Positions 43,182 to 51,397 of a DNA stretch of 64,000 nt are shown here, one piece after another. Numbering within the stretch: the first letter of the stretch is position 1; the number at the start of each line of letters is the position of its first letter. The notes beneath the pieces were generated by a model. It was not told the origin of the DNA. It worked only from the letters and a program-made list of their open reading frames with translations, and searched no databases. Origin of the DNA: Nonomuraea glycinis (GTDB taxonomy: Bacteria; Actinomycetota; Actinomycetes; Streptosporangiales; Streptosporangiaceae); NCBI RefSeq assembly GCF_014646515.1, contig NZ_BMNK01000001.1, forward strand, positions 600,745-664,744, given 5' to 3'. The position numbers and the translations under genes were made by a program.

Positions 43182-43202
43182 ACCTGCCCTGGCGACCGGC
43201 CG

Positions 43203-43234
43203 AGTAACCATATATGCTCGGCTCAATGGTTACT
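43203..43234. promoter_or_regulatory. Cluster operator site 2 (AGTAACC-N18-GGTTACT)
   Basis: Perfect arms AGTAACC (43203-43209) and GGTTACT (43228-43234) with an 18-base spacer, between the MFS stop and the CGNR gene. The right arm covers the ATG at 43226, so bound protein would block expression of the regulator itself. Confidence 0.75.
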
Positions 43235-43834
43235 CTCACTTCCGAGGTCCGGCCGCCCTGGCAAGACGGCCATTTCATCGGCGGTCACCCGGTCCTGGAC
43301 CTCACGAACACCGTCTTCGATCGGCTGCATCCCGCCGAGGACGGCGAGCTGTTGAGAACGCCCTCGGACGTCCTGACCTGGTGCGCGTCCGCGGGCCTGT
43401 TCGAGGAGCCGCCGCCGCTGACGGAGGCGGCCGCGCGTGCCCTCGTGTCAGAGGTCCAGGCCGTTCGCGAGCAGGCGTGGGCCGTGTTCAGCGCGGTCGC
43501 GGGCGGGGAGCCGGTGCCGGCCGAACCCTTCGGCGCACTCCTGCAGCAGGCCGGGATGGGCGTACGAGCCGAGCAGGTTCAGCGGATCAGTGCCGCGCTG
43601 GACCGCTTCACCGTGGACTGGACGGCGCCGGGAGCGATTCCCGCGACCTTGTCCTTGCTGGCCGTTCAGGCACTGTTCGCCCTGCCGGCCGACCGGATCA
43701 GGGCGTGCGGGAGATGCGGCTGGCTGTTCCTGGATTCCTCGCGGGGCGGGCGTCGCCGCTGGTGCAGCATGAGCACCTGCGGCAACCGCGAGAAGGCGCG
43801 CCGGCACCGTCATGGCGGACGCGCCGCTGACTGA
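43226..43834 (+). CDS. CGNR zinc-finger/ABATE-domain transcriptional regulator
   Basis: A 202-residue protein (206 if begun at ATG 43214). The N-terminal ABATE domain opens HFIGGHPVLDLTNTVFDRLH; the C-terminal CGNR zinc finger reads IRACGRCGWLFLDSSRGGRR then RWCSMSTCGNREKARRHR, with all four Cys and the naming CGNR motif. Such proteins bind DNA and sense stress or ligands through the ABATE domain. It is the only specific regulator inside the cluster, and one of three identical operators overlaps its start, so autoregulation and control of the NRPS and PAPS genes are likely. No ribosome site precedes either ATG, which suggests a leaderless mRNA. Confidence 0.85.
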   Translation: MVTLTSEVRPPWQDGHFIGGHPVLDLTNTVFDRLHPAEDGELLRTPSDVLTWCASAGLFEEPPPLTEAAARALVSEVQAVREQAWAVFSAVAGGEPVPAEPFGALLQQAGMGVRAEQVQRISAALDRFTVDWTAPGAIPATLSLLAVQALFALPADRIRACGRCGWLFLDSSRGGRRRWCSMSTCGNREKARRHRHGGRAAD

Positions 43835-43933
43835 CGTCACCCGGCGGCGCGGCCGCCCGCGCCGCTGACCGACGTCATCGGGCGGCGGGAGCTTGCGCCG
43901 CTGACCGACGTCATCGGGTGGCGCGGAGCTTGC
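43823..43933. repeat. Three tandem copies of a 36-38-bp unit between convergent genes
   Basis: Copies at 43823-43860, 43861-43896 and 43897-43933 all begin GCCGCTGAC(C/T)GACGTCA. Copy 1 contains the stop of the CGNR gene and copy 3 contains the stop and last codons of the leftward GNAT gene. So both coding ends have been shaped by the duplication. Confidence 0.9.
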
Positions 43934-44498
43934 GCCGCATGATCGGCCGATCGCCGCGCGGGCGGGCCACCTCGGTGAATCCCGCGTCGAGGAAGGCGCT
44001 GGCTATGCCCGTCATCGCCGTGTCCGAGCCGGCGCGTTTCCCGTCGCGAGGCTCGATCGGGTAGCCCTCGGCGGCCGGGTAACCGGCGCCGGCCGCGTAG
44101 TCGCAGACGGCTTCGAGAATGGCCGGCAGCAGCCCCGAGCCGCGATGCTTCTTCTCGACGAGGACGCACGCGATCGCACAGACCGGCTCGTCGTCGATTT
44201 CGGCGAGCAGCGGCGAGCGCTCCAGCCTCGGGAACGAGGAACGCGGCCCGAGCGAGCACCAGGCTACCGGCGCGTCCTCCTGGTAGACGACGACGCCCGG
44301 CGCCGGTTCGCGCTGGGAGAGGCGTTTCATCGCCTTCTTGTTCCCCTCGCCCTTTCCTTCCATCCACTCCGCGATGGACAGCCGCCAGTGCATGCACCAG
44401 CACCCGCGGGCGCCTCCGTTGGCCCCGAGCACCGTCTCGAAGTCGATCCAGGTCTTTTGGGACAGCTCTTTCACCGTCAGGGAGTCATGGCCGCTCAT
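43911..44498 (-). CDS. GNAT-family N-acetyltransferase
   Basis: A 195-residue acetyltransferase. Early residues FETVLGANGGARGCWCMHWR and WMEGKGEGNKKAMKRL are typical of a known GNAT subgroup that starts with a GCWCM-like motif. The acetyl-CoA strand and loop are VCAIACVLVEKKHRGSGLLP (R-x2-G-x-G variant), followed by AILEAVCDYAAGAGYPAAEG. ATG 44498 is chosen as it fits the family start MSGHDSLTV; an upstream start at 44576 is less likely. The last residues (RATR) come from the repeat array. It is divergent from the PAPS module and shares operator 3; it could modify the product or a toxic intermediate. Confidence 0.82.
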   Translation of the reverse strand: MSGHDSLTVKELSQKTWIDFETVLGANGGARGCWCMHWRLSIAEWMEGKGEGNKKAMKRLSQREPAPGVVVYQEDAPVAWCSLGPRSSFPRLERSPLLAEIDDEPVCAIACVLVEKKHRGSGLLPAILEAVCDYAAGAGYPAAEGYPIEPRDGKRAGSDTAMTGIASAFLDAGFTEVARPRGDRPIMRRKLRATR

Positions 44499-44600
44499 CA
44501 CCGCACCGCCGATCTGGCGTCGAAAAGGCTGTTCCCGGCCGCGTGTCTCGGGCAGGTGAGTTGCTCCCTCCGCCACGCGGCCGAGCGCCGTACGCCATCT

Positions 44601-44631
44601 AGTAACCGATATAGCCTCTTTATAGGTTACT
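44601..44631. promoter_or_regulatory. Cluster operator site 3 (AGTAACC-N17-GGTTACT)
   Basis: Arms AGTAACC (44601-44607) and GGTTACT (44625-44631), spacer 17; the arms extend to TAGTAACC/GGTTACTA, making this the most symmetric of the three sites. It lies between the divergent GNAT and cysD-like genes, 120 bases before cysD. Confidence 0.75.
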
Positions 44632-44750
44632 ATAGGCGGACAGGGTCGCGGGGATCAGGGTCTGATCCGCCGGCGGCCAGTGGCGGGATCACGAAGACCA
44701 GAAGATCGTCCATCAGGTTGGTCTGGTAAGCGACGACGGAGGGCCGAGAC

Positions 44751-45641
44751 GTGGCCGAAGAAGACGTCCTGGATGTGCTCGAAGCCGAGGCGATCCACAT
44801 ACTGCGCGAGGTCGCCGGGGCCTTTCGCCGGCCGGTGCTGCTCTACTCGATCGGCAAGGACTCCTCGGTGCTGCTGCACCTGGCGACCAAGGCGTTCGCG
44901 CCCGGCCGGATGCCGTTCCCCGTGCTGCACATCGACACCGGCTGGAAGTTCCGCGAGATGATCGCCTTCCGGGACGACACGGCCAGGCGGCTGGGGCTCG
45001 ACCTCCAGGTGCGCACCAACCCGGAGCGGGCGACGCCGTTCACCCACGGCGCGCACGAGTACACGCGGCTCATGAAGACCGTCGTGCTGCGCGAGGCGCT
45101 CGACGACAACGGGTTCGACGCGGCGATCGGCGGCGCGCGACGCGACGAGGAGCGGTCGCGGGCCAAGGAAAGGATCTTCTCGCTGCGCGAGCCCGGCCAC
45201 CGCTGGGAGCCGCGCTCACAGCGTCCGGAGTTCTGGTGGTGGGCGAACACCGAGCTGGCCGACGGTCAGTCGATGCGGGTGTTCCCCCTGTCGAACTGGA
45301 CGGAGCTGGACGTCTGGCGCTACATCAGGCGGGAGGACATCCCCGTGGTGCCGCTGTACTTCGCCGCACCACGCCCGGTCGTCGAGCGGAACGGCTCGTT
45401 GATCATGGTGGACGACGAGCGCTTCCCGCTGGAGCCCGGCGAGCGACCACAGCCCCGCCAGGTACGGTTCCGCACGCTCGGCTGCTACCCGCTGACCGCG
45501 GCCGTCGAGTCGAAGGCCGAGAACCTCGACGAGGTCATCGACGAGATGCGGCTCGACCGCAGATCCGAACGCGCCGGCCGGCTCATCGACGGTGAGGGCG
45601 GCACATCCATAGAGAGCAAGAAGTCTGAGGGGTACTTCTGA
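44751..45641 (+). CDS. cysD: Sulfate adenylyltransferase subunit 2
   Basis: A 296-residue CysD, the catalytic PP-loop subunit that forms adenylyl sulfate from ATP and sulfate with the help of the GTPase CysN. The PP-loop is [40 protein letters not shown] and the end [20 protein letters not shown] with [11 protein letters not shown] are invariant family blocks. GTG 44751 is the start. The stop overlaps the next gene (TGATG). Placement behind the cluster operator shows this set is dedicated to secondary metabolism, not cysteine synthesis; no reductase genes accompany it. Confidence 0.95.
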   Translation: MAEEDVLDVLEAEAIHILREVAGAFRRPVLLYSIGKDSSVLLHLATKAFAPGRMPFPVLHIDTGWKFREMIAFRDDTARRLGLDLQVRTNPERATPFTHGAHEYTRLMKTVVLREALDDNGFDAAIGGARRDEERSRAKERIFSLREPGHRWEPRSQRPEFWWWANTELADGQSMRVFPLSNWTELDVWRYIRREDIPVVPLYFAAPRPVVERNGSLIMVDDERFPLEPGERPQPRQVRFRTLGCYPLTAAVESKAENLDEVIDEMRLDRRSERAGRLIDGEGGTSIESKKSEGYF

Positions 45642-47485
45642 TGGTCGCGGTGCTTCGAATGGTCGCGTGCGGCTCGGTCGACGACGGCAAGTCCACCCTC
45701 ATCGGCCGGCTGCTCGCCAGCACCGGCGGCGCCACCGAGGACCAGCTCGACTACGCGCGGCGGACCCGGCGCGGCGGCTCCACGATCCCGGCCGGCGCGG
45801 TGGACTACTCGCTGCTGACCGACGGGCTGGAGGCGGAGCACGAGCAGGGCATCACCATCGATGTCGCCCACCGCTTCCTGGATCTGCCGTCCGGGCGCCG
45901 GGTGATCATCGCCGACGCGCCGGGACACGAGCAGTACACCCGCAACATGGCGGTCGCGGCGTCCACCGCGGACGTCGCCGTCTTACTCGTCGACGCCACG
46001 AAGGGCATCCGCGAGCAGACCCATCGGCACCTGGCGATCTGCGCGCTGATGGGCGTGCGGACCGTCATCGCGGTGGTCAACAAGCTCGACGCGCTGGACT
46101 ACGACCAGGCGGTGTTCGACAAGCTCGCGAGCGAGGTGCGGTCGGCGGCGGCCGGCTTCGACATGACGGCCGGCGTCATACCGGCCAGCGCACTCGGCGG
46201 GGACAACGTCGTCGCCCCGTCGCCGAACCTCCCCTGGTACGACGGGCCGACCCTGCTCGGCGCGCTGGCCGCGTGGGAGCCGCCCGAGCCGCCGCGACCG
46301 GACGCTCCCGGTGACTACCGGCTGCCCGTCCAGTACGTCATCCGCGCGGATGACCTGCGCGGTTTCGCCGGCACGGTGGTCGGCGGCCCGGTCCGACCGG
46401 GCGACGCCGTCGCGGTCGCCGGCAGCGGCGTCGCGTCGCGGATCGAGCGGGTGCTCGGCCCCGGCGGCGTCGACCTCGACCGGGCCGCGCCCGGCACCCC
46501 CGTGACGGTGACGCTGGCCGACGAGGTCGACGTCCGTCGCGGGGACCTGCTGACCACGCCGGGCACCCTGGACGACGGGCTGTCACCGGCGTCGGCGTAC
46601 TCCGCCACGCTGGTCTGGACCGCCGAGGAGCCGCTGCGGCACGGCCGCTCCTACCTGCTGCGGGCCGGGTCGCGGACGGTGCCCGCCGTGGTCACGAGCG
46701 TGCGCGGCCGGCTGAACGTGGTGTCCGGCGAGCAGTTCGCCGCGCGCACCCTCGACCTCAACGACCTCGGCACGGTCGAGCTGACCACCGACACCCCGCT
46801 CTGCCTGGACAGCTACCGCGCCTGCCGGGACACGGGCAGCTTCCTGCTCGTGGACCGGGTCAGCAAGGAGACCGTGGCGGCCGGCATGGTCCGGCACGCG
46901 CTGCGGCGCGGTCGCAACGTCGTCCCGCACGCCTACACCGTCGACCGCGACGCCAGGCAACGGCTGAAGGGGCAGCGGGCCAGAGTGCTGTGGCTGACCG
47001 GCCTGCCGGGCGCCGGCAAGTCGACGATCGCCGACGCGCTGGAGCGGCGGCTGCACGCCATGGGGCTGCACACCTACGTGCTCGACGGCGACAACGTCCG
47101 AAGCGGGCTGAACAAGGACCTCGGGTTCACCCCGGGGGACCGCGCGGAGAACGTGCGCCGGGTCGCCGAGCTGACCCGCATCCTGCTGGACGCCGGGCTG
47201 ATCGTGGTCGTCGCGCTGGTCTCGCCGTTCCGGACGGACCGGGCGGTGGCCAAGAGCCTGTTCCAGCCGGGCGACTTCGCCGAGGTCTGGGTGAACACAC
47301 CGGCCGAGGTGTGCGCGCGCCGGGACCCGAAGGGCCTGTACGCCAAGGCCAAGGCCGGCACGCTGCCGAACATGACCGGCCTCGGTCAGGTCTACGAGCC
47401 GCCGGAGCACCCTGACCTGGTGGTCGACGGCGCCGGCTCGCTCGACGACGTGACGGACGCCCTGTGCGCCTTCCTCACTGAGTGA
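45641..47485 (+). CDS. cysNC: Bifunctional sulfate adenylyltransferase subunit 1/APS kinase
   Basis: A 614-residue fusion. Residues 1-430 are CysN, an EF-Tu-like GTPase: G1 GSVDDGKSTLIGRLL, G3 DAPGHEQYTRNMAVAAST, G4 VVNKLDALDY, then two beta-barrel domains. Residues 440-614 are APS kinase (CysC): WLTGLPGAGKSTIADALERR, LDGDNVRSGLNKDLGFTPGD and KGLYAKAKAGTLPNMTGL. Together with CysD it makes PAPS, the sulfonate donor. It overlaps cysD by one base. The expected user is the sulfotransferase at the other end of the cluster. Confidence 0.96.
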   Translation: MVAVLRMVACGSVDDGKSTLIGRLLASTGGATEDQLDYARRTRRGGSTIPAGAVDYSLLTDGLEAEHEQGITIDVAHRFLDLPSGRRVIIADAPGHEQYTRNMAVAASTADVAVLLVDATKGIREQTHRHLAICALMGVRTVIAVVNKLDALDYDQAVFDKLASEVRSAAAGFDMTAGVIPASALGGDNVVAPSPNLPWYDGPTLLGALAAWEPPEPPRPDAPGDYRLPVQYVIRADDLRGFAGTVVGGPVRPGDAVAVAGSGVASRIERVLGPGGVDLDRAAPGTPVTVTLADEVDVRRGDLLTTPGTLDDGLSPASAYSATLVWTAEEPLRHGRSYLLRAGSRTVPAVVTSVRGRLNVVSGEQFAARTLDLNDLGTVELTTDTPLCLDSYRACRDTGSFLLVDRVSKETVAAGMVRHALRRGRNVVPHAYTVDRDARQRLKGQRARVLWLTGLPGAGKSTIADALERRLHAMGLHTYVLDGDNVRSGLNKDLGFTPGDRAENVRRVAELTRILLDAGLIVVVALVSPFRTDRAVAKSLFQPGDFAEVWVNTPAEVCARRDPKGLYAKAKAGTLPNMTGLGQVYEPPEHPDLVVDGAGSLDDVTDALCAFLTE

Positions 47486-47565
47486 GTGATCCACAAGGCT
47501 TCATGGCCATCCGTAGAATGCCCGTGGCGGGCATGCGCCCGGAGTCGAAGGGGCGTGGGGCGCGG

Positions 47566-48234
47566 ATGGCCAGACGGCAGGCCCGATTCACCGCACAGGA
47601 CTTGGCGGACGATCCCCGGCTGCGGGACCACTCTCCCGAGCTGTGGCGACCGGAGCTGGGGGAGGTGCAGCGCCGCCTGCTGTCCTCGGCGGTCCGCTGC
47701 TTCGCCGCGAACGGATTCCACGCCACGACCACGCGCGACATCGCCGAGGGCGTCGGGCTCAGCCCCGCCGCCCTCTACGTCCACTTCCCCTCGAAAGAGC
47801 TCGTCCTGTACGAGATCATCCGGGTCGGCCACGAGCGGGTCCTGGCGCACGTCCAGGACCCGTCGATCGTGGGCTCGGGGAGCTCGGCGGATCGGCTGCG
47901 CGCCATCGTCGCGGCCTACACCGTGTGGCACGCCCGCCACCACGTGACCGCCCGCGTCTGCCAGATGGAGCTGAACGGTCTCACGGCCGAGCACTACGCC
48001 GAGATCGTGGAGGTGCGCCACCGGACCAACGCCTACTTCCGGGGCGCGGTCGCGCGCGGCGTCGCCGACGGGACGTTCGCGCAGGTCGACGTCGAGCGCA
48101 TCACCCGCGCGATGCTGTCGCTGAGCATCGACCTGGTCCGCTGGTACCGGCTCGACGGCGCCGACTCGCCGGAGCAACTGGGCGACTTCTACGCCGACCT
48201 CGCGCTGCGGTTGGTCACCGGGCCCCGCGACTAG
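47566..48234 (+). CDS. TetR-family transcriptional regulator
   Basis: About 222 residues from ATG 47566 (the frame is open to GTG 47482, which overlaps the CysNC stop). The DNA-binding domain is LSSAVRCFAANGFHATTTRD with GVGLSPAALYVHFPSKELVL. Residues before it (FTAQDLADDPRLRDHSPELW) are an N-terminal arm seen in a group of actinomycete TetRs linked to acyl-CoA metabolism. The C-terminal domain is all-helical, with RYHRT-like VRHRTNAYFRGAVARG. It is probably the last gene of the PAPS operon. Its target may be the cluster or an unrelated fatty-acid set; start site is uncertain. Confidence 0.82.
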   Translation: MARRQARFTAQDLADDPRLRDHSPELWRPELGEVQRRLLSSAVRCFAANGFHATTTRDIAEGVGLSPAALYVHFPSKELVLYEIIRVGHERVLAHVQDPSIVGSGSSADRLRAIVAAYTVWHARHHVTARVCQMELNGLTAEHYAEIVEVRHRTNAYFRGAVARGVADGTFAQVDVERITRAMLSLSIDLVRWYRLDGADSPEQLGDFYADLALRLVTGPRD

Positions 48235-48412
48235 CCCGGGGCGCCCCGCCACCCGGGAGTGGTCCGGGGCGGCCCCGCCGCCGGAATCACCGGTTGACAA
48301 GCGGCCGTCACAAGCTGACTATGCGCTTAGTAACTTCGGGGAATCGAGATCGAAACACCGTCCGCCACAGGCCTACCGACGAGTTCCGTTCCCCCTCGCA
48401 TGGGAGTCGCAC

Positions 48413-49801
48413 ATGCCCCTCCTCCGTCGCAGATCCGCTGTCCTCTCCGCCCTGCTCGCGTCGCTCCTGACGCTCCCCCTGCTGCCGGTGGCCTCGCCCG
48501 CGCAGGCGGACACCCCCTGCGCCCGCATGGGCAGGGCCGACGTCCCGGGAGCGCAGCACCAGGTCGCCGCCTGCCTGGACGACCTGACCACCGCCGGCAC
48601 GGTCGCCTCGGGACACACCGACGCCGCCGACTGGGCGGGCCTGCACTCGGCGGCCACCCGCAACCCGGGCGGGGTGCCGGGCGTCCAGATCGACGGCTAC
48701 TTCCCGGACACCTCCACGGCCAACCCCACCCACGGCTGGAACCACGACTCCCAGTTCGTGATCCGGCTGCCGAAGAGGTGGAACGGCGGGCTGGTGGTCG
48801 CGGGGGCGCCGGGGAACCGCCGCCAGTACGCCAACGACTTCACGATCTCCGACTGGGTGCTGGCCAAGGGCTACGCCTACGCCTCGACCGACAAGGGCAA
48901 CGTCGACCTGGAGTTCTACCGGGACGGCAAGCGGCCCGGCGACGCCATCGTCGAGTGGTACCACCGGATGACCCAGGTCACCGTGGCCGCCAAGGCGACC
49001 GTCGCCCGCCACTACGGCAGATCCGCCCGCAGGACGTACGCGATGGGCATCTCCAACGGCGGCCAGCTGGTGCGCTGGGCGCTGGAGAACCACCCCGAGC
49101 TGTACGACGGCGGCGTCGACTCGGAAGGCACCCTCTGGCCGCCCGACAACGGCTCGAACGCGCTGGTCTACCTGCCGGTGGCGCTGCGCAACTACCCCAA
49201 GTACGCGGCGACCGGCGACCCGGAGGCGCACGCCGCGATGCTGCGGGCCGGCTTCGCACCAGGCTCGGAGTTCCTGTGGGACTTCAACTACCGCATCCTC
49301 TGGGACGGCACGCAGCGCAGATATCGCGAGGAGATCGACCCGGGCTTCGACGGTGACCTGGAGGCGGGGATCCCGTACTGCCAGAGCGGTACGCCCAACT
49401 GCGACACCGACTACGACTACTACGCGCGCCCGAGGAGTGTGCACCAGGCGGTGCGGCGGGCCTCGATGAACGGCCGCATCGGCAAGCCGCTGATCACCGT
49501 CCAGGGAACGCTGGACACCCTGCTCCCGATCAAGGTCCACGGCGACGCGTACGCCTCCCTGGTGCGTTCACAGGGGATGGCCTGGCGGCACCGCTACTAC
49601 AGGATCGACGGCGCCTCCCACCTCGACCTCGAATACGACCTGTTCCCGGACCGGATGCGGCCCCTGCTGCCCTGCATGCGGACGGCCTTCGAGACCCTCG
49701 AACGCTGGACGGCCCCGGGCGGCGGCCACCAGCCCCCGCCCAGCGCCACCATCCCCCGCCAGACCTCCGGCGACGTGGCCAACACCTGCGCCCTCAGCTG
49801 A
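48413..49801 (+). CDS. Secreted alpha/beta hydrolase (tannase or 3-hydroxybutyrate-oligomer hydrolase-like)
   Basis: A 462-residue exported esterase. Residues 1-33 form a signal peptide (RRSAVLSALLASLLTLPLLP, cleavage near AQADT). The nucleophile elbow is RRTYAMGISNGGQLVRWALE (G-x-S-x-G), and the acid and His appear in LITVQGTLDTLLPIKVHGDA and RIDGASHLDLEYDLF. FVIRLPKRWNGGLVVAGAPG and GYAYASTDKGNVDLEFYRDG match tannase/feruloyl esterase-type and 3HB-oligomer hydrolase families. Several Cys pairs suggest disulfides. ATG 48413 gives a good signal peptide. It stands alone, about 180 bases from the TetR gene; substrate unknown. Confidence 0.8.
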   Translation: MPLLRRRSAVLSALLASLLTLPLLPVASPAQADTPCARMGRADVPGAQHQVAACLDDLTTAGTVASGHTDAADWAGLHSAATRNPGGVPGVQIDGYFPDTSTANPTHGWNHDSQFVIRLPKRWNGGLVVAGAPGNRRQYANDFTISDWVLAKGYAYASTDKGNVDLEFYRDGKRPGDAIVEWYHRMTQVTVAAKATVARHYGRSARRTYAMGISNGGQLVRWALENHPELYDGGVDSEGTLWPPDNGSNALVYLPVALRNYPKYAATGDPEAHAAMLRAGFAPGSEFLWDFNYRILWDGTQRRYREEIDPGFDGDLEAGIPYCQSGTPNCDTDYDYYARPRSVHQAVRRASMNGRIGKPLITVQGTLDTLLPIKVHGDAYASLVRSQGMAWRHRYYRIDGASHLDLEYDLFPDRMRPLLPCMRTAFETLERWTAPGGGHQPPPSATIPRQTSGDVANTCALS

Positions 49802-49818
49802 CCGGAGCGCCCGTACCG

Positions 49819-50085
49819 TCATGCCGTTGCGGCTCCAGAGCCGGGTGCGGTATTGATCATGAATGTCGCGTCCGGCGTCAGGTGGCGATCTTGCGTACGG
49901 TCAGCGGCGTAAGCCCAGGAGAAACAGGTGTCCCAGCGGTCGGTACGGTGTGCGTCCGGGAAGTGCCAGGCCACCTCGCCGGTGTCGATCGACAGCGCGC
50001 ACGGCCCCTGGACGGGATCGGGGTTGGTGACGATCAGGCTCTCGGTGGGATCGAAACCGATCGCGCCTATATCTCGGCGCCGTGC
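49819..50085 (-). pseudogene. C-terminal gene fragment behind the MatC-like gene
   Basis: Directly after the stop of the transporter gene the same frame continues for 88 codons: IGAIGFDPTESLIVTNPDPV, then QGPCALSIDTGEVAWHFPDA and HRTDRWDTCFSWAYAADRTQ before TGA. This looks like real protein, perhaps a beta-propeller-type end, but no start codon with a ribosome site precedes it. I read it as the 3' remnant of a deleted gene. Family not recognised. Confidence 0.5.
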
Positions 50086-51396
50086 CTACCACCAGGCGAA
50101 CGCGAGCCAGGCGAGGAGGGGTGCGACGAAGATCGAGATGACACCGTACGTGAGAAGCTGGCGGAACAGGCGGGGCCGGGCCGACGGTTCGGCGGCGCCG
50201 AGGATCAGTCCGCCGGTGATGCCGAGGGGGTTGATGTCGACCAGCACCGAGGCCAGGGCGAGGGCGAGCACGCCGCCGACCGGGGAGAGGCCGCCGGCCA
50301 CCAGCGGGGGCAGCAGCGGCATGGCGGTCACGAACACCGCGATGGAGCTGGCGGCGAACGACGTGACACCGGCGATGTAGCACAGCACCAGCAGGCTGAG
50401 CGCCGTCGACCCCTCGACCTGCAGCAGGTCGCTGATCTGCTTGAACGCGCCCAGATGCTGCATCAGCCCCACGTACGTCAGCAGACCGCCGATCAGCAGG
50501 ACGACGCCCCACGGGATCATCGAGACGATCGCGCCAGGCTTCAGGCCGAGCACCAGTTGCAGGATCATCGCCGCGGTCAGGCCGAGGTAGCCCACGTTCA
50601 TGTCGAAGCCGACCGAGAGGGCGACGACGGCGAGCAGGGAGAACACCGTGAGGGCGCGGGCCTTACGGCTTCCCGGCGCGGCCGGGACGGCGGTGTCGTC
50701 GGACGGGCCGGTCGTCGCGTCCTGTGGGTCCGGTGAGGCGCCGGTCAGGCCGGTGAGCCGGGCCGGGGCGGTGGCGCGGCCACGTGGCAGGGCGCCGGTC
50801 CGCGACCCGACGAGCAGGCAGGCCACGCATACGGCCAGCCCGGTGAGCAGCCCGCCCAGCAGGAAGGTCACCGGGGCCGAGCCGGGCAGGTCGATGCCGA
50901 GTTTGGTGCTCAGCTCGCGGGCGGTGACGCCGTAGACGGCGAGCGGTGAGAGCAGTCCGCTGATGATGCCGGTGACGCCGAGGACGGCGGCCAGCAGCGG
51001 CGAGATCCCGTACCGCGCGGCGAGGCCCAGGGCGATGGGGGCGACGATCGCGGTGGCGGCCGCGGGCAGGGTGCCGACCGCGGTCAGCACCGCGCCGACG
51101 ACGAAGGGGACCAGCGCGACCAGCAACAGCCGGCCGCCGACCAGGCGGAGCAACAGGTCGAGCAGCCAGTCGAGGGTCCCGTTGAGCTGGGCGGCGGCGA
51201 ACAGGGCCGTCACCCCGACGATGAGCACGAAGAAATCGGCGGGGAAGAACCCCGTCACCTCGTTCGCCGGCACCCCGGCGGCCAGCCCGAGGAGGAACGC
51301 CGCGGACAGGGCGGCCAGTCCGAGGTCGAACCCGGGTCTCAGGGTCGCCACGAAGAGGGCGACCAGCACGATGATGGATAAGACTGCCATGGTCAT
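50086..51396 (-). CDS. MatC-like/SLC13-type dicarboxylate carrier
   Basis: A 436-residue membrane protein with about 11-12 hydrophobic helices. Features include LRPGFDLGLAALSAAFLLGL at the N-terminus (MatC N-terminal region), GTLPAAATAIVAPIALGLAA in the middle and VLVDINPLGITGGLILGAAE late in the protein, as in ion-transporter superfamily carriers for malonate or other dicarboxylates. A hydrophilic loop of about 50 residues lies at 205-250. ATG 51396 is preceded by GAGGAG. It follows the CoA-transferase gene by 1 base, so uptake of an acid and its activation to CoA are probably coupled. Confidence 0.82.
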   Translation of the reverse strand: MTMAVLSIIVLVALFVATLRPGFDLGLAALSAAFLLGLAAGVPANEVTGFFPADFFVLIVGVTALFAAAQLNGTLDWLLDLLLRLVGGRLLLVALVPFVVGAVLTAVGTLPAAATAIVAPIALGLAARYGISPLLAAVLGVTGIISGLLSPLAVYGVTARELSTKLGIDLPGSAPVTFLLGGLLTGLAVCVACLLVGSRTGALPRGRATAPARLTGLTGASPDPQDATTGPSDDTAVPAAPGSRKARALTVFSLLAVVALSVGFDMNVGYLGLTAAMILQLVLGLKPGAIVSMIPWGVVLLIGGLLTYVGLMQHLGAFKQISDLLQVEGSTALSLLVLCYIAGVTSFAASSIAVFVTAMPLLPPLVAGGLSPVGGVLALALASVLVDINPLGITGGLILGAAEPSARPRLFRQLLTYGVISIFVAPLLAWLAFAWW

Positions 51397-51397
51397 G

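Noticed and set aside
44572-44750. Longer GNAT start at 44576
   Set aside because: The family N-terminus matches ATG 44498, and the upstream part runs toward the operator without a ribosome site.
48241-48300. GC-rich hairpin after the TetR gene as a terminator
   Set aside because: Pairing is imperfect, several alternatives exist and there is no T-run.
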